Assembly: GCF_030815085.1 (NCBI RefSeq)
Contig: NZ_JAUSWG010000010.1
Source: Paraclostridium ghonii
GTDB taxonomy: Bacteria > Bacillota > Clostridia > Peptostreptococcales > Peptostreptococcaceae
Reading direction: 5' to 3' (one strand)
DNA: 64,000 bases
Positions 53,017 to 61,225 of this stretch are shown here, one piece after another. The notes beneath the pieces are model-generated. The model saw only the letters and a program-made list of their open reading frames with translations, had not been told where the DNA came from and ran no database searches. Position numbers and translations under genes: made by a program. The number at the start of each line of letters is the position of its first letter. Within the stretch, counting starts at the first letter, position 1.

Positions 53017-54675
53017 CTATATTGAAAATTCTATTTTTGTACCTGGATTTAGTCTTTTTATATTTAAGCCTTTTCCATACATAAGTTTCATTCTTAAATG
53101 CACATTATAAAGTCCAATTTTATTTTCTGGCATATTTCCACTTTTAACTTTTTTTATAATATCTTCATCTATAGTTGCTCCATCATTTTCTACACTTATA
53201 TAGGTTTTATTAGTTTTGTCTTTAACACTTATTTTAACAGTTCCATATCCCCCATTAGTTCTTATCCCATGTATAATTGCATTTTCAACTAATGGTTGAA
53301 TTATTAAGCTTGGAATTTTTATATTAACATCTTCATCAATATCATAAACTACATTTAACTTATCTCCAAATCTAGCTTTTTCAATCTCAACATATGCTTT
53401 TACTTGCTCTAACTCTTTTTTTATATCTATGGTTGTATCACTAAACTCTAGATTGTATCTTAGAAAAGTAGCTAAATTTATAATTAAGTTTCTAGCTATA
53501 TCTGGATTTATTCGTATAAATGAAGTTATTGTATTTAATGCATTAAATAAAAAATGTGGATTTATTTGAGTTTGTAACGCCTTTATTTCAGCTTTATTTG
53601 CAGCTTCTTTTATTTGTTCAACTTTTGATATTTCCATAAGTGTAGATATCATTTGAGATAGCCCAATCGCTAAAGCTTGTCTAGACTCTGTTATTTCACG
53701 TTGTTTTGAGTAATATATTTTTAATGTACCCACGGTTTCATCATTTTCTTTTAATGGAATTATCATAGCCGTTTTCAATGGAGTTTTTTTATCAACCAAA
53801 TACTCTTCTTGTTCTTCCTTTATGTATATAATTTCACCTTTTGAAATACACTCTTTGGTTATATCACTCAAAGCTTTATTATTATTTTTAAAATAATCTT
53901 CACCAATTCCTACATAAGACAATACAACCTTTTTATCTGTAATAGAAACAGCATCTGCATCTATGTCATTTTTTATTATGTCACATACTTTATTTAATGA
54001 CTCTTTATTCATATTCCTAAAGTATGGCAATGTTTTATTCGCTATATCTAATGATAGTTTAGCTTGTTGTGCTGCAATTTCTTCTTTTTCTCTTCTTAAG
54101 CTTTGTAAAATAGATATTAAAAACCCTATTCCAACTTGACCTACCATCATAGGAATATAAATATGTTTTACAATAGATACAGCTTGACTATGTGGTCTTG
54201 ATATCAATAAAATAATCTGCATGCTTATACTTTCAACAAACATACCACATATTATTCCAACCAACCATTTTTTATCGCTAGCTACCTTATCACATAAGTA
54301 TCCGGATAAAATTCCTGCTAACACACTTGTTATAAAACAAGGTACAGAAGTTATCCCATTTATATCAATTAAAAACCTATGTGTTCCTGCCACAATTCCC
54401 GCTGTAACCCCTACTATAGGTCCAAACAACATTCCACCTGAAACTATAGCAATATTTCTTACATTCGCAATAGATCCCTCTACATCTATTCCAAGATATG
54501 TTCCTACAATTGCAAGAAAACTAAATACCCCTGATATTATAATCAAATTTCTTTTACTATTTTGTTCACTTTTTAATATCTTTTTTAAAAATTTAATTTT
54601 ACTCATCAATATTAAAATAACTATTAAAAAACTAGTTTTTTCTAGTAAATTTAGTACTATACTTTCGCCTGCCAT
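53017..54675 (-). CDS. LytS-type sensor histidine kinase
   Basis: A 552-residue membrane kinase. Six or so N-terminal helices form the 5TMR-LYT sensor (GTYLGIDVEGSIANVRNIAIVSGGMLFGPIVGVTAG). A GAF-like domain (about 225-340) follows, then a His_kinase domain with QINPHFLFNALNTI (phosphoacceptor His) and an ATPase domain with IPSLIIQPLVENAIIHGI and GIGLYNV-like KIGLYNVHLRMK. In other Firmicutes LytST controls lrgAB or ysbAB in response to membrane potential or pyruvate. Here no lrgAB is adjacent. Confidence 0.94.
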   Translation of the reverse strand: MAGESIVLNLLEKTSFLIVILILMSKIKFLKKILKSEQNSKRNLIIISGVFSFLAIVGTYLGIDVEGSIANVRNIAIVSGGMLFGPIVGVTAGIVAGTHRFLIDINGITSVPCFITSVLAGILSGYLCDKVASDKKWLVGIICGMFVESISMQIILLISRPHSQAVSIVKHIYIPMMVGQVGIGFLISILQSLRREKEEIAAQQAKLSLDIANKTLPYFRNMNKESLNKVCDIIKNDIDADAVSITDKKVVLSYVGIGEDYFKNNNKALSDITKECISKGEIIYIKEEQEEYLVDKKTPLKTAMIIPLKENDETVGTLKIYYSKQREITESRQALAIGLSQMISTLMEISKVEQIKEAANKAEIKALQTQINPHFLFNALNTITSFIRINPDIARNLIINLATFLRYNLEFSDTTIDIKKELEQVKAYVEIEKARFGDKLNVVYDIDEDVNIKIPSLIIQPLVENAIIHGIRTNGGYGTVKISVKDKTNKTYISVENDGATIDEDIIKKVKSGNMPENKIGLYNVHLRMKLMYGKGLNIKRLNPGTKIEFSI

Positions 54676-54789
54676 AAAAAACCTCTCTTAATAAAATTTC
54701 ATGCACATTAATTATATAATAGTATTTAAAAAGAGTACATATCCACATTTAATAACTTTAATTTAAAACAAATTTTTAATTACAATTTC

Positions 54790-54844
54790 GTAACCGAAGG
54801 TAACAAGGGTGTAACTGTTATCTACATTTTTTCTATGTTAATAT
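54790..54844 (+). promoter_or_regulatory. Candidate LytTR operator and promoter of the small secreted protein gene
   Basis: Three GTAAC pentamers begin at 54790, 54800 and 54811, about one helix turn apart. The outer two are 21 bp apart, as for LytTR direct repeats (9 bp + 12 bp). The core on the other strand is GTTAC within (A/T)C(A/G)GTTAC. A weak -35 TGTTAT (54816-54821) and -10 TAATAT (54839-54844) follow at 17 bp, placing the repeats where an activator would bind. Confidence 0.55.
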
Positions 54845-54909
54845 TTAAATATAGAAAGACACAAGCAATTATACTAAAAACATTATATAAAAGAAAAGGG
54901 GTTTTACAT

Positions 54910-55251
54910 ATGAAAAAATCAATATTAGTTTTATCACTTTTAGTCGGAGGACTATTTTTAGTAAATCCTTCTCATGAAATAACTTTCGCTCAAGAAAATA
55001 ATAATTCAACTGTTCAAAAACAACATACATTAACTCAAGCTGAAGCACAACAGCTTTTAATAGATAATAACAACAAAGTAAATTACATATTCCAAGGAAC
55101 TTCAGATAACTTTAAAGCTTTACAAGAAAAAGGTTTAAAAGGTTACGTATTCTTACCAGAAGCTGACTCTGATATGGGATATTTCGTTGACCAAGATACT
55201 TGCCACATATACTCTTTCCACCCAAGTGGATACTTAGAGTTAATAAAATAA
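54910..55251 (+). CDS. Small secreted protein divergent from lytSR
   Basis: 113 residues from the ATG at 54910, after AAAGGGG. A signal peptide (MKKSILVLSLLVGGLFLVNPSHEITFA) is cut before QE. The mature part of about 85 residues has HTLTQAEAQQLLIDNNNKVNYIFQG, a helix, then GYVFLPEADSDMGYFVDQDTCHIYSFHPSGYLELI, probably a small beta-rich domain with one cysteine. I recognise no family. The divergent position beside lytS, the repeats in its promoter and a strong terminator suggest it is the main output of the LytSR system. Its role is unknown. Confidence 0.75.
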   Translation: MKKSILVLSLLVGGLFLVNPSHEITFAQENNNSTVQKQHTLTQAEAQQLLIDNNNKVNYIFQGTSDNFKALQEKGLKGYVFLPEADSDMGYFVDQDTCHIYSFHPSGYLELIK

Positions 55252-55252
55252 A

Positions 55253-55289
55253 AAATAGGCTCATTCTATTAAATAGAATGAGCCTATTT
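55253..55289. terminator. Bidirectional terminator
   Basis: A near-perfect 17-18 bp inverted repeat AAATAGGCTCATTCTATT / AATAGAATGAGCCTATTT between convergent genes, flanked by A and T tracts. Confidence 0.88.
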
Positions 55290-55291
55290 AT

Positions 55292-56230
55292 TTACATTAC
55301 GTCTTTTATTACTCTAAGTGCATTTTTATAGAATATCTTTTCTATTTCATCAATTTTAAATCCTTCTTTTTCTAGCTGTATAGCAAGCTTGTTCATCTCA
55401 CTTGCATCTTTAATTTCAACAGGTGATTCTATTCCATCAAAATCTGATCCAAGTGCAATTACATCTATTCCTCCTACATTTTTAATATGTTTTATATGTC
55501 TTACCATATCACTTATCATAGTCATAGGAGTTTGTCCTATGAATCTGCTACAGAAATTTATTCCTGTAACTCCACCTGAATTTGCTAATATCTTTATCAT
55601 GTCATCAGTCAAATTTCTACTATGGTTTGTCATTTCTCTTGCATTTGAATGAGTTGCAACAAATGGCTTTTTAGATATTTTAGCTACATCATAAAAACCT
55701 ACATCAGATAAATGCGATACATCTACAATAATACCTAAGTCATTCATTTTTTCAACAGCCTCGAATCCAAATTTCTTTAATCCTTTATTTATATTTTCTG
55801 GTTTTACATGAGGATACCCAATTTCATTTTCATGGTTCCACGTAAGTGTAATCATTCTCACTCCAAGATCATAAAACTTACTTAGATTATGTATATTACC
55901 TTCCAATACAGCTCCTTCTTCTATTGATAACAATGCACTTATTTTTCCGTCTTTTTCGTTTTTAATTATATCTTCATAATTAGTTGCTAAATTTATAAAT
56001 TCTTTATTTAATTTTATTTCTTCATGAAATTTATTCGCCATGTCCATACAGCGCTTGTATGCATTTTTATGTTTAGCTATATCTACATATAAAGCGAATG
56101 TTTGAGCTAAACAATTACCTTCTCTTAGTTTCTTAATATCTACACAATTTAAGTTTTGACTAAGGTTGTTACATTCTTTTTCTAACATTAACAAATCAAT
56201 TGTATCACAATGTAAATCTATAAATTTCAA
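55292..56230 (-). CDS. Membrane dipeptidase (peptidase M19)
   Basis: A 312-residue zinc dipeptidase of the renal dipeptidase family. Metal ligands: HCDT (His7, Asp9), EEGAVLEGN (Glu), THSNARE (His) and the later His, with GSDFDGIESP. TTG start, fixed by GGGGGG 6 nt upstream. No signal peptide, so cytosolic here in spite of the family name. It probably degrades dipeptides, including D-amino acid types. Neighbours give no pathway. Confidence 0.92.
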   Translation of the reverse strand: MKFIDLHCDTIDLLMLEKECNNLSQNLNCVDIKKLREGNCLAQTFALYVDIAKHKNAYKRCMDMANKFHEEIKLNKEFINLATNYEDIIKNEKDGKISALLSIEEGAVLEGNIHNLSKFYDLGVRMITLTWNHENEIGYPHVKPENINKGLKKFGFEAVEKMNDLGIIVDVSHLSDVGFYDVAKISKKPFVATHSNAREMTNHSRNLTDDMIKILANSGGVTGINFCSRFIGQTPMTMISDMVRHIKHIKNVGGIDVIALGSDFDGIESPVEIKDASEMNKLAIQLEKEGFKIDEIEKIFYKNALRVIKDVM

Positions 56231-56305
56231 TTAAATCCCCCCAAATATTATTTTATTCATATATATTTATTATAGTTTTAATTCCTTTAAATATCTATTG
56301 TAAAA

Positions 56306-56349
56306 AAATTATGCCAGGATTTATATTTAAATATATCCTAGCATAATTT
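56306..56349 (-). terminator. Terminator of the Nudix gene
   Basis: A 9-bp stem AAATTATGC / GCATAATTT continues inward with AGGAT / ATCCT and a one-base mismatch; T run on the minus strand. Confidence 0.7.
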
Positions 56350-56362
56350 ATATATTTCAAAT

Positions 56363-56920
56363 TTAGATTTGCTTACATTTTTCTATAAGTTTATTATAAA
56401 TACTTATCATATGGATCTCTCTTACATTATCCTCAATTTTATCTATATCAATCCATTTTACTCCACTATTTTCATCTTCCTTAATAAAAAGATCTTCTTT
56501 CTCATCAGCTTCTAAAATATATGCTAGTGATAAATGAAGATGCGCCGGTATAAACACCCCACTTTTTATATGCGAATTAACTGGTAGTACTTCTATTGAA
56601 CAAATTTCCTCAGTTATTGGACGTACATTTTTAATCCCGGTTTCTTCTTTAGCTTCTTTTATAGCTACTTTTAATAAATCGCTATCTCCATCTGCGTGAC
56701 CTCCTGTCCATCCCCAGGAATTATATATATTGTGGTGTATCATTAATACTTTATCTCTATTTTTATTTACAATAAACCCAGAACTAGTCATATGACAAAG
56801 ACTATTTTCTCTAGTTAATATATCATCGTACTTATTAATACATTCTAGTATTAAATGTTTATCTTTTAACTCTTGTTCATTTATGGGTTTATATCTTTTT
56901 ATTTGTTCTATATATTCCAT
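56363..56920 (-). CDS. Nudix hydrolase
   Basis: 185 residues with a Nudix box GGHADGDSDLLKVAIKEAKEETGI. The first Glu of the consensus GX5EX7REUXEE is replaced (Ser/Asp), but the catalytic KEAKEE core is kept. It is fused to nothing else. MIHHNIYNSWGWTGGHADGD and the AHLHLSLAYILEADEKE strand match the subfamily of Nudix proteins acting on small nucleoside diphosphate derivatives. Substrate unknown. ATG after GGAGGGG. Confidence 0.85.
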   Translation of the reverse strand: MEYIEQIKRYKPINEQELKDKHLILECINKYDDILTRENSLCHMTSSGFIVNKNRDKVLMIHHNIYNSWGWTGGHADGDSDLLKVAIKEAKEETGIKNVRPITEEICSIEVLPVNSHIKSGVFIPAHLHLSLAYILEADEKEDLFIKEDENSGVKWIDIDKIEDNVREIHMISIYNKLIEKCKQI

Positions 56921-56988
56921 CGTTCCCCTCCTTAACCTAACTATATATTATATTATAAGGAATAATTTATGACATTATAATTTAGCAT

Positions 56989-57600
56989 CTATTTTAAATT
57001 TGATAGTATTACATCTGGTACAACAGCCAAATCCTCAGCATTAAAATAATATTTTATATTAGAATCAAATAATATATTTCCTGATGGTTCTAACTCTTCA
57101 TCTCCCTCCCATATCACAAATACAACATATGTATCATTTATAAATCTCACTTTGTATGAAATATTACCTAAATTTAATCTTTTGGCATCTATACTTTCCA
57201 TACATGATTTAAATTTCTCTATTTCACTTCCATAAATATCAATGAATTTCTTTATTGTTCTTGACTTAAAATTAGGGTAATATACATATCCACCTTCTAT
57301 TTCTTTATAGGTTAAGTATTTATTTGTTTCTTTTATACCTTTTGCATTAGTTAAAAATCTTAGTATTAATATATTTGTAGCTACATCATTTACCACTTCA
57401 TTGTTTTCTGTCAAAATTTTTCCTTCAGGATAATTTACATATAAAACAGTATTTATAAATTTAATTTTGAAACGCTGTTCATCATGACTATACAATGAAT
57501 TTGACAGCTTTGATATTTGCTTAACATCAGATTGTTTAAATTTTTTTATAGTATGCTTTAAGACAAGTTCGTAATTACCTTCATTTAGTTTATTACTCAT
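56989..57600 (-). CDS. DUF3786-like protein
   Basis: 203 residues, soluble. The segments RFLTNAKGIKETNKYLTYKEIEGGYVYYPNFKSRTIKKF and EEL-PSGNILFDSNIKYYFNAEDLAVVPDVIL are what I recall of DUF3786, a family frequent in anaerobes and often near corrinoid proteins. No corrinoid gene is here. Start ATG after AGGTGATG. It is 66 bp upstream of the Nudix gene in the same direction. Function unknown. Confidence 0.6.
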   Translation of the reverse strand: MSNKLNEGNYELVLKHTIKKFKQSDVKQISKLSNSLYSHDEQRFKIKFINTVLYVNYPEGKILTENNEVVNDVATNILILRFLTNAKGIKETNKYLTYKEIEGGYVYYPNFKSRTIKKFIDIYGSEIEKFKSCMESIDAKRLNLGNISYKVRFINDTYVVFVIWEGDEELEPSGNILFDSNIKYYFNAEDLAVVPDVILSNLK

Positions 57601-57710
57601 TGCATCACCTATTTAATATATTTTTGTTTATTTACATTATACTTCTTTAATTTATCATAATTTTCCTTTTCATTGTTAAATAAACTTTATTTTTTAATAA
57701 TTTTAATAAT

Positions 57711-57745
57711 AAAAAACTACAGCCTTTTACAACTGTAGTTTTTTT
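57711..57745 (-). terminator. Terminator of murJ
   Basis: A 12-bp stem AAAAAACTACAG / CTGTAGTTTTTT with a 10-nt loop, 2 bp past the murJ stop. Confidence 0.85.
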
Positions 57746-57746
57746 A

Positions 57747-59294
57747 TTACTTACGTTTTAGTTTTTTATTTATTATATCTACTATTAATTTTACTTCACC
57801 AACTCTTAATACAATTATAGAAATTCCATATACTATAGCACCTAATCCTACAGATATACCTAACTTAATTGCATCTTGTATAAATCCACCACTTAAAATT
57901 GGATCTATAAAATCATATGAAAATCTTGTTATAACTCCCATTAAAAGAGCAGCTATTATAGATTTAATAAACACACTTATAACATTTTTACCACCAAACG
58001 CTCCTATTTTTCTTCTTAGGCTTACAGATAGTAGTACTATTGTTAATAAAGAAGAAATACTTGTTGCCAACGCAAGTCCACCTAATCCCATATCAGTAAA
58101 TTTTACAAAGGCTAAATTTAATACAATATTTAATCCCATTGCAATAATACCATTTATCATAGGTGTTCTTGTATCTTGCAATGAATAAAATACTTTTCCA
58201 AGTATATCTCTAAGTCCAAATCCTATCATACCTATTGAATAAAATACAAGTGCTGTTGCTGTCATATCTGTAGCTCTAGCATCAAATTGTCCTCTTTCAA
58301 ATAATAATCTAACTATAGGCTCAGCAAGTATTATAGCTCCTACAGAAATAGGGATTATTATTAATGTTACTACGTTTATAGCTGTTACTATAGATTCTTT
58401 AAATTTCTTTTGATTATTTTCTGTAGATAATTTAGAAAGCATAGGGTATATAACAGAAGATATAGATACTATAAACATACCCATTACAAATTGATTTAAT
58501 TTTGTAGCGTAATTAAGCGCAGAAATACTTCCCTCTACCAAAGTAGAAGCTATTGTTCTATCTACAATACTATTAATTTGAGTAACTGCTACACCTATTA
58601 AAACAGGTCCTATTAACCATAACATTTTTCTTAAATATTCATCTTTTAAATTTATGTATGGTTTATACTTAAATCCTTTTTTACGAGCAAAAGGATATTG
58701 GAATATAAATTGTAAAGATAACCCAATTAAAGTACCCCAAGGTAAAAAATTCGGATTAATTGTAACACTTAAAAATATAGACATTATTATAAGCATATTG
58801 TATGGAACAGACATAAGTCCCGGTATTACAAAGTTTTCTTTAACTTGTAAAAATGCCATCATTATGTAACTCATTCCTAAGAAAGACATTCCAAGAATTA
58901 ATACTCTTGTAAAATATATAGCTTGAGCTAATGTTTCACCTTCAAATCCAACTGCAAACAATTTAACAATCTGCTCAGTAAATACCACTCCTACTAAAGA
59001 AGTTATAAAACATAATATAACAACTATGTTAAGTACGTTATTTGAAAACATAAGGGAAGCTTTTTTTCCTTTTTTAGCCTCTAAATCACAATATAGAGGT
59101 ATAAAAGCGGTCCCTAAAGATGTGCCTATAGCTGAGAATATAACTGCAGGTATATTCATAGCTACTAAGAATGCATCACTAGTACCTGATGCTCCATATG
59201 CTGATGCTAATGCTAATTCACGTCCAAAACCTAGAAACTTAGCTATTAATGTTGCAGCCATTAAACCTACTGCTGCTTTTGCTACTTTTGACAT
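57747..59294 (-). CDS. murJ: Lipid II flippase MurJ (MviN)
   Basis: A 515-residue MOP-superfamily protein with about fourteen helices that moves lipid II across the membrane. Signature regions are GFGRELALASAYGASGTSDAFLVAMNIP, GTAFIPLY, RTIASTLVEGSISALNYATKLNQF and LLFERGQFDARATDMTATALVFYSIGM. The length is typical. A strong GAGGAG ribosome binding site precedes the ATG. It is alone between the DUF3786 gene and a divergent small ORF. Clostridia often carry more than one MurJ-like protein, so a related polysaccharide substrate is possible. Confidence 0.9.
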   Translation of the reverse strand: MSKVAKAAVGLMAATLIAKFLGFGRELALASAYGASGTSDAFLVAMNIPAVIFSAIGTSLGTAFIPLYCDLEAKKGKKASLMFSNNVLNIVVILCFITSLVGVVFTEQIVKLFAVGFEGETLAQAIYFTRVLILGMSFLGMSYIMMAFLQVKENFVIPGLMSVPYNMLIIMSIFLSVTINPNFLPWGTLIGLSLQFIFQYPFARKKGFKYKPYINLKDEYLRKMLWLIGPVLIGVAVTQINSIVDRTIASTLVEGSISALNYATKLNQFVMGMFIVSISSVIYPMLSKLSTENNQKKFKESIVTAINVVTLIIIPISVGAIILAEPIVRLLFERGQFDARATDMTATALVFYSIGMIGFGLRDILGKVFYSLQDTRTPMINGIIAMGLNIVLNLAFVKFTDMGLGGLALATSISSLLTIVLLSVSLRRKIGAFGGKNVISVFIKSIIAALLMGVITRFSYDFIDPILSGGFIQDAIKLGISVGLGAIVYGISIIVLRVGEVKLIVDIINKKLKRK

Positions 59295-59399
59295 AAAACA
59301 TTTCTCCTCTAAATTTTAAATTTAATTTAATTATTTCCTTAATCGGTCTATTTTATATATTATATATTTATTTTTATATTTTGCAAATTTGTTTTTTTG

Positions 59400-59450
59400 T
59401 TGAATTGTGTTAAAATTTTTATATGATATTAAAATATGTCAAATTTTGAC
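59400..59450 (+). promoter_or_regulatory. Promoter with a downstream palindrome before the 100-residue ORF
   Basis: TTGAAT (59400-59405), 16 bp, TATGAT (59422-59427). Eleven bases later lies GTCAAATTTTGAC (59438-59450), a 6-1-6 palindrome across the transcription start. A repressor could bind there; which one is not clear. Confidence 0.45.
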
Positions 59451-59469
59451 TTTTACACAGGGGGTTATC

Positions 59470-59772
59470 ATGAATTTTAAAACTACATATCACTGCCTAG
59501 TTTTGCAGTTAGAAAACTGTACTGATGATTTATTTTTTAATATAGCTACAAAAATAAGTAAACATAATTGCATTGTAAAAACTATTGATGTGGACGAATA
59601 CAATAGCGAGAAAACTATATCTTTTTTAAATCAAGATAATAAAGATTTAGTTCTTTATAAAACTGAAGATGTTATAAAATTATATTTTGATAATAATATG
59701 AAAAATATAAGTCCTGTATTTGATATTTATAATGACATAATTGAATATATGAATTATAGCGATGTTTACTAA
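59470..59772 (+). CDS. Small cytosolic protein of unknown function
   Basis: 100 residues from the ATG at 59470, 5 nt after AGGGGG. The chain (MNFKTTYHCLVLQLENCTDD...DVYNDIIEYMNYSDVY-like) is acidic, alpha/beta in appearance, with no signal or membrane segment. It has its own promoter, a palindrome near the start site, and a strong terminator. It lies between murJ and dltC. I do not recognise a family. Confidence 0.65.
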   Translation: MNFKTTYHCLVLQLENCTDDLFFNIATKISKHNCIVKTIDVDEYNSEKTISFLNQDNKDLVLYKTEDVIKLYFDNNMKNISPVFDIYNDIIEYMNYSDVY

Positions 59773-59775
59773 AAC

Positions 59776-59808
59776 AAACTAAGGAGGAAATTTTTTCCTC
59801 CTTAGTTT
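59776..59808. terminator. Bidirectional terminator before dltC
   Basis: A 15-bp stem AAACTAAGGAGGAAA / TTTCCTCCTTAGTTT with a 3-nt centre, flanked by T tracts. It ends the plus-strand ORF and the dlt operon. Confidence 0.88.
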
Positions 59809-59828
59809 TTATTCAATATAAAGTTTTA

Positions 59829-60059
59829 TTATTTTCTACCTTCTAAAAACTTAACTAAATTATTTACTGTTGCCATATCACTTCTTTCTAAATCTGTAGG
59901 TTGAAGTGTTATTTCTAATCTTTCTTCAATTTCAAGTAAAACTTCGATTATTGCTAATGAATCTAAAAGTTCTGCTTCAAATAAATTTAAATCTAAATCG
60001 TCTCTTATTTCATCACACCCTAAAACATCTTCAAAAATTCCTATAACTGTTTCTTGCAT
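59829..60059 (-). CDS. dltC: D-alanyl carrier protein DltC
   Basis: A 76-residue acyl-carrier-like protein. The phosphopantetheine attachment serine is in AELLDSLAIIE (Ser34 region), followed by the helix VLLEIEERLEITLQPTDL. It takes D-alanine from DltA and hands it to DltB. It is last in the operon, 17 bp after dltB. ATG after GGAGGG. Confidence 0.95.
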   Translation of the reverse strand: MQETVIGIFEDVLGCDEIRDDLDLNLFEAELLDSLAIIEVLLEIEERLEITLQPTDLERSDMATVNNLVKFLEGRK

Positions 60060-60076
60060 TTTATACCCTCCTTAAA

Positions 60077-61225
60077 TTAAGCAAAGTAACCTGAGAAAAT
60101 TAACAATCCAAAGCATGCTATATGGAATGTTATGAAAATTTGTACAATCTCAAACCACTTATCTTTTTTATGTTTCTTGTAAAACTTCGATTTTTTTTGA
60201 TACATATCTGTAAGTATAAGTACCAATCCTTGATATATACCATATACAATATAAAACCATGTTAGCCCATGCCAAAATCCCATTGTTATCATTGTAATCA
60301 TTTGGGCAACATGAGATGCTGTGGCTCTTTTTTTAAATCTTTTCTTTCTCATAGATGCAATTACAAATCTTGAGAAAATATAATCACCAAACCATCTAGA
60401 CAAACTTATATGCCATCTTGTCCAGAATTCTTTCATATCTTTACTTAAAAATGGTTTATTAAAGTTATCTGGTGCTTTTATTCCAAATATATAACTAGTT
60501 CCCACTGCAAATAAACTGTACCCTCCAAAGTCAAAGAATAAGTACAAGCTATATGCATACATATAACTTAATGCATTTATAAAGTTTATTTGTGAAGGTA
60601 TTTTTGACATCCAATATGTGTTTATTAAAAATGCTATTACAAATTTATACCCAATACCCATGAATATCTTTCTAATACCAGGGATTAAATAATCATTTAG
60701 ATATTCATCTTTAGATATTTTCTTTTCTAAATCTTTTTCAAATCTTCTTGATCTATCAATTGGCCCAGAACTTAATGTTGGGAAAAACAATACAAAATAA
60801 AGCATTGTCGAAATTTTTACTTCCTTAATAGCTCCATCATAAATTTCAATTACCATTTGTATAGTTCTAAAGTTTAAATAGGATATACCTATAAACCCTA
60901 TAACTCCAAATGATGTATATGGTGAAATTTTATTTATTATAATAGGAGACATTGAAGCTAGTAAAAACAGTCTATATACGAGCTTACTATCAGTTTTTTT
61001 TCTTACATATTCATATCCTTTAACTACTATTAATTCTAGCACTATAAATGCTATTAAAAATGAAAGTCTAACATTTACACCAACTATTAAAAATATCATG
61101 AATGCAGTTGCTATCATCCCATAATATTTTATATTTTTTTCTCTTAATCCCATGACTATAGCAGGTATTGATGTTAATAGTAATATATAAAGATAAAAAT
61201 AATCTCCATATTGTGAAAAAGTCAT
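60077..61225 (-). CDS. dltB: D-alanyl transfer protein DltB (MBOAT)
   Basis: A 382-residue membrane O-acyltransferase, about eleven helices. The MBOAT catalytic His is in MGFWHGLTWFYIVYG. RWHISLSRWFGDYIFSRFVIASMRKKRFKKRA is the usual cytosolic funnel region. It moves D-alanine across the membrane toward teichoic acids. Its ATG shares the A of the dltA TAA (TAATG overlap), so the two are translationally coupled. Confidence 0.96.
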   Translation of the reverse strand: MTFSQYGDYFYLYILLLTSIPAIVMGLREKNIKYYGMIATAFMIFLIVGVNVRLSFLIAFIVLELIVVKGYEYVRKKTDSKLVYRLFLLASMSPIIINKISPYTSFGVIGFIGISYLNFRTIQMVIEIYDGAIKEVKISTMLYFVLFFPTLSSGPIDRSRRFEKDLEKKISKDEYLNDYLIPGIRKIFMGIGYKFVIAFLINTYWMSKIPSQINFINALSYMYAYSLYLFFDFGGYSLFAVGTSYIFGIKAPDNFNKPFLSKDMKEFWTRWHISLSRWFGDYIFSRFVIASMRKKRFKKRATASHVAQMITMITMGFWHGLTWFYIVYGIYQGLVLILTDMYQKKSKFYKKHKKDKWFEIVQIFITFHIACFGLLIFSGYFA

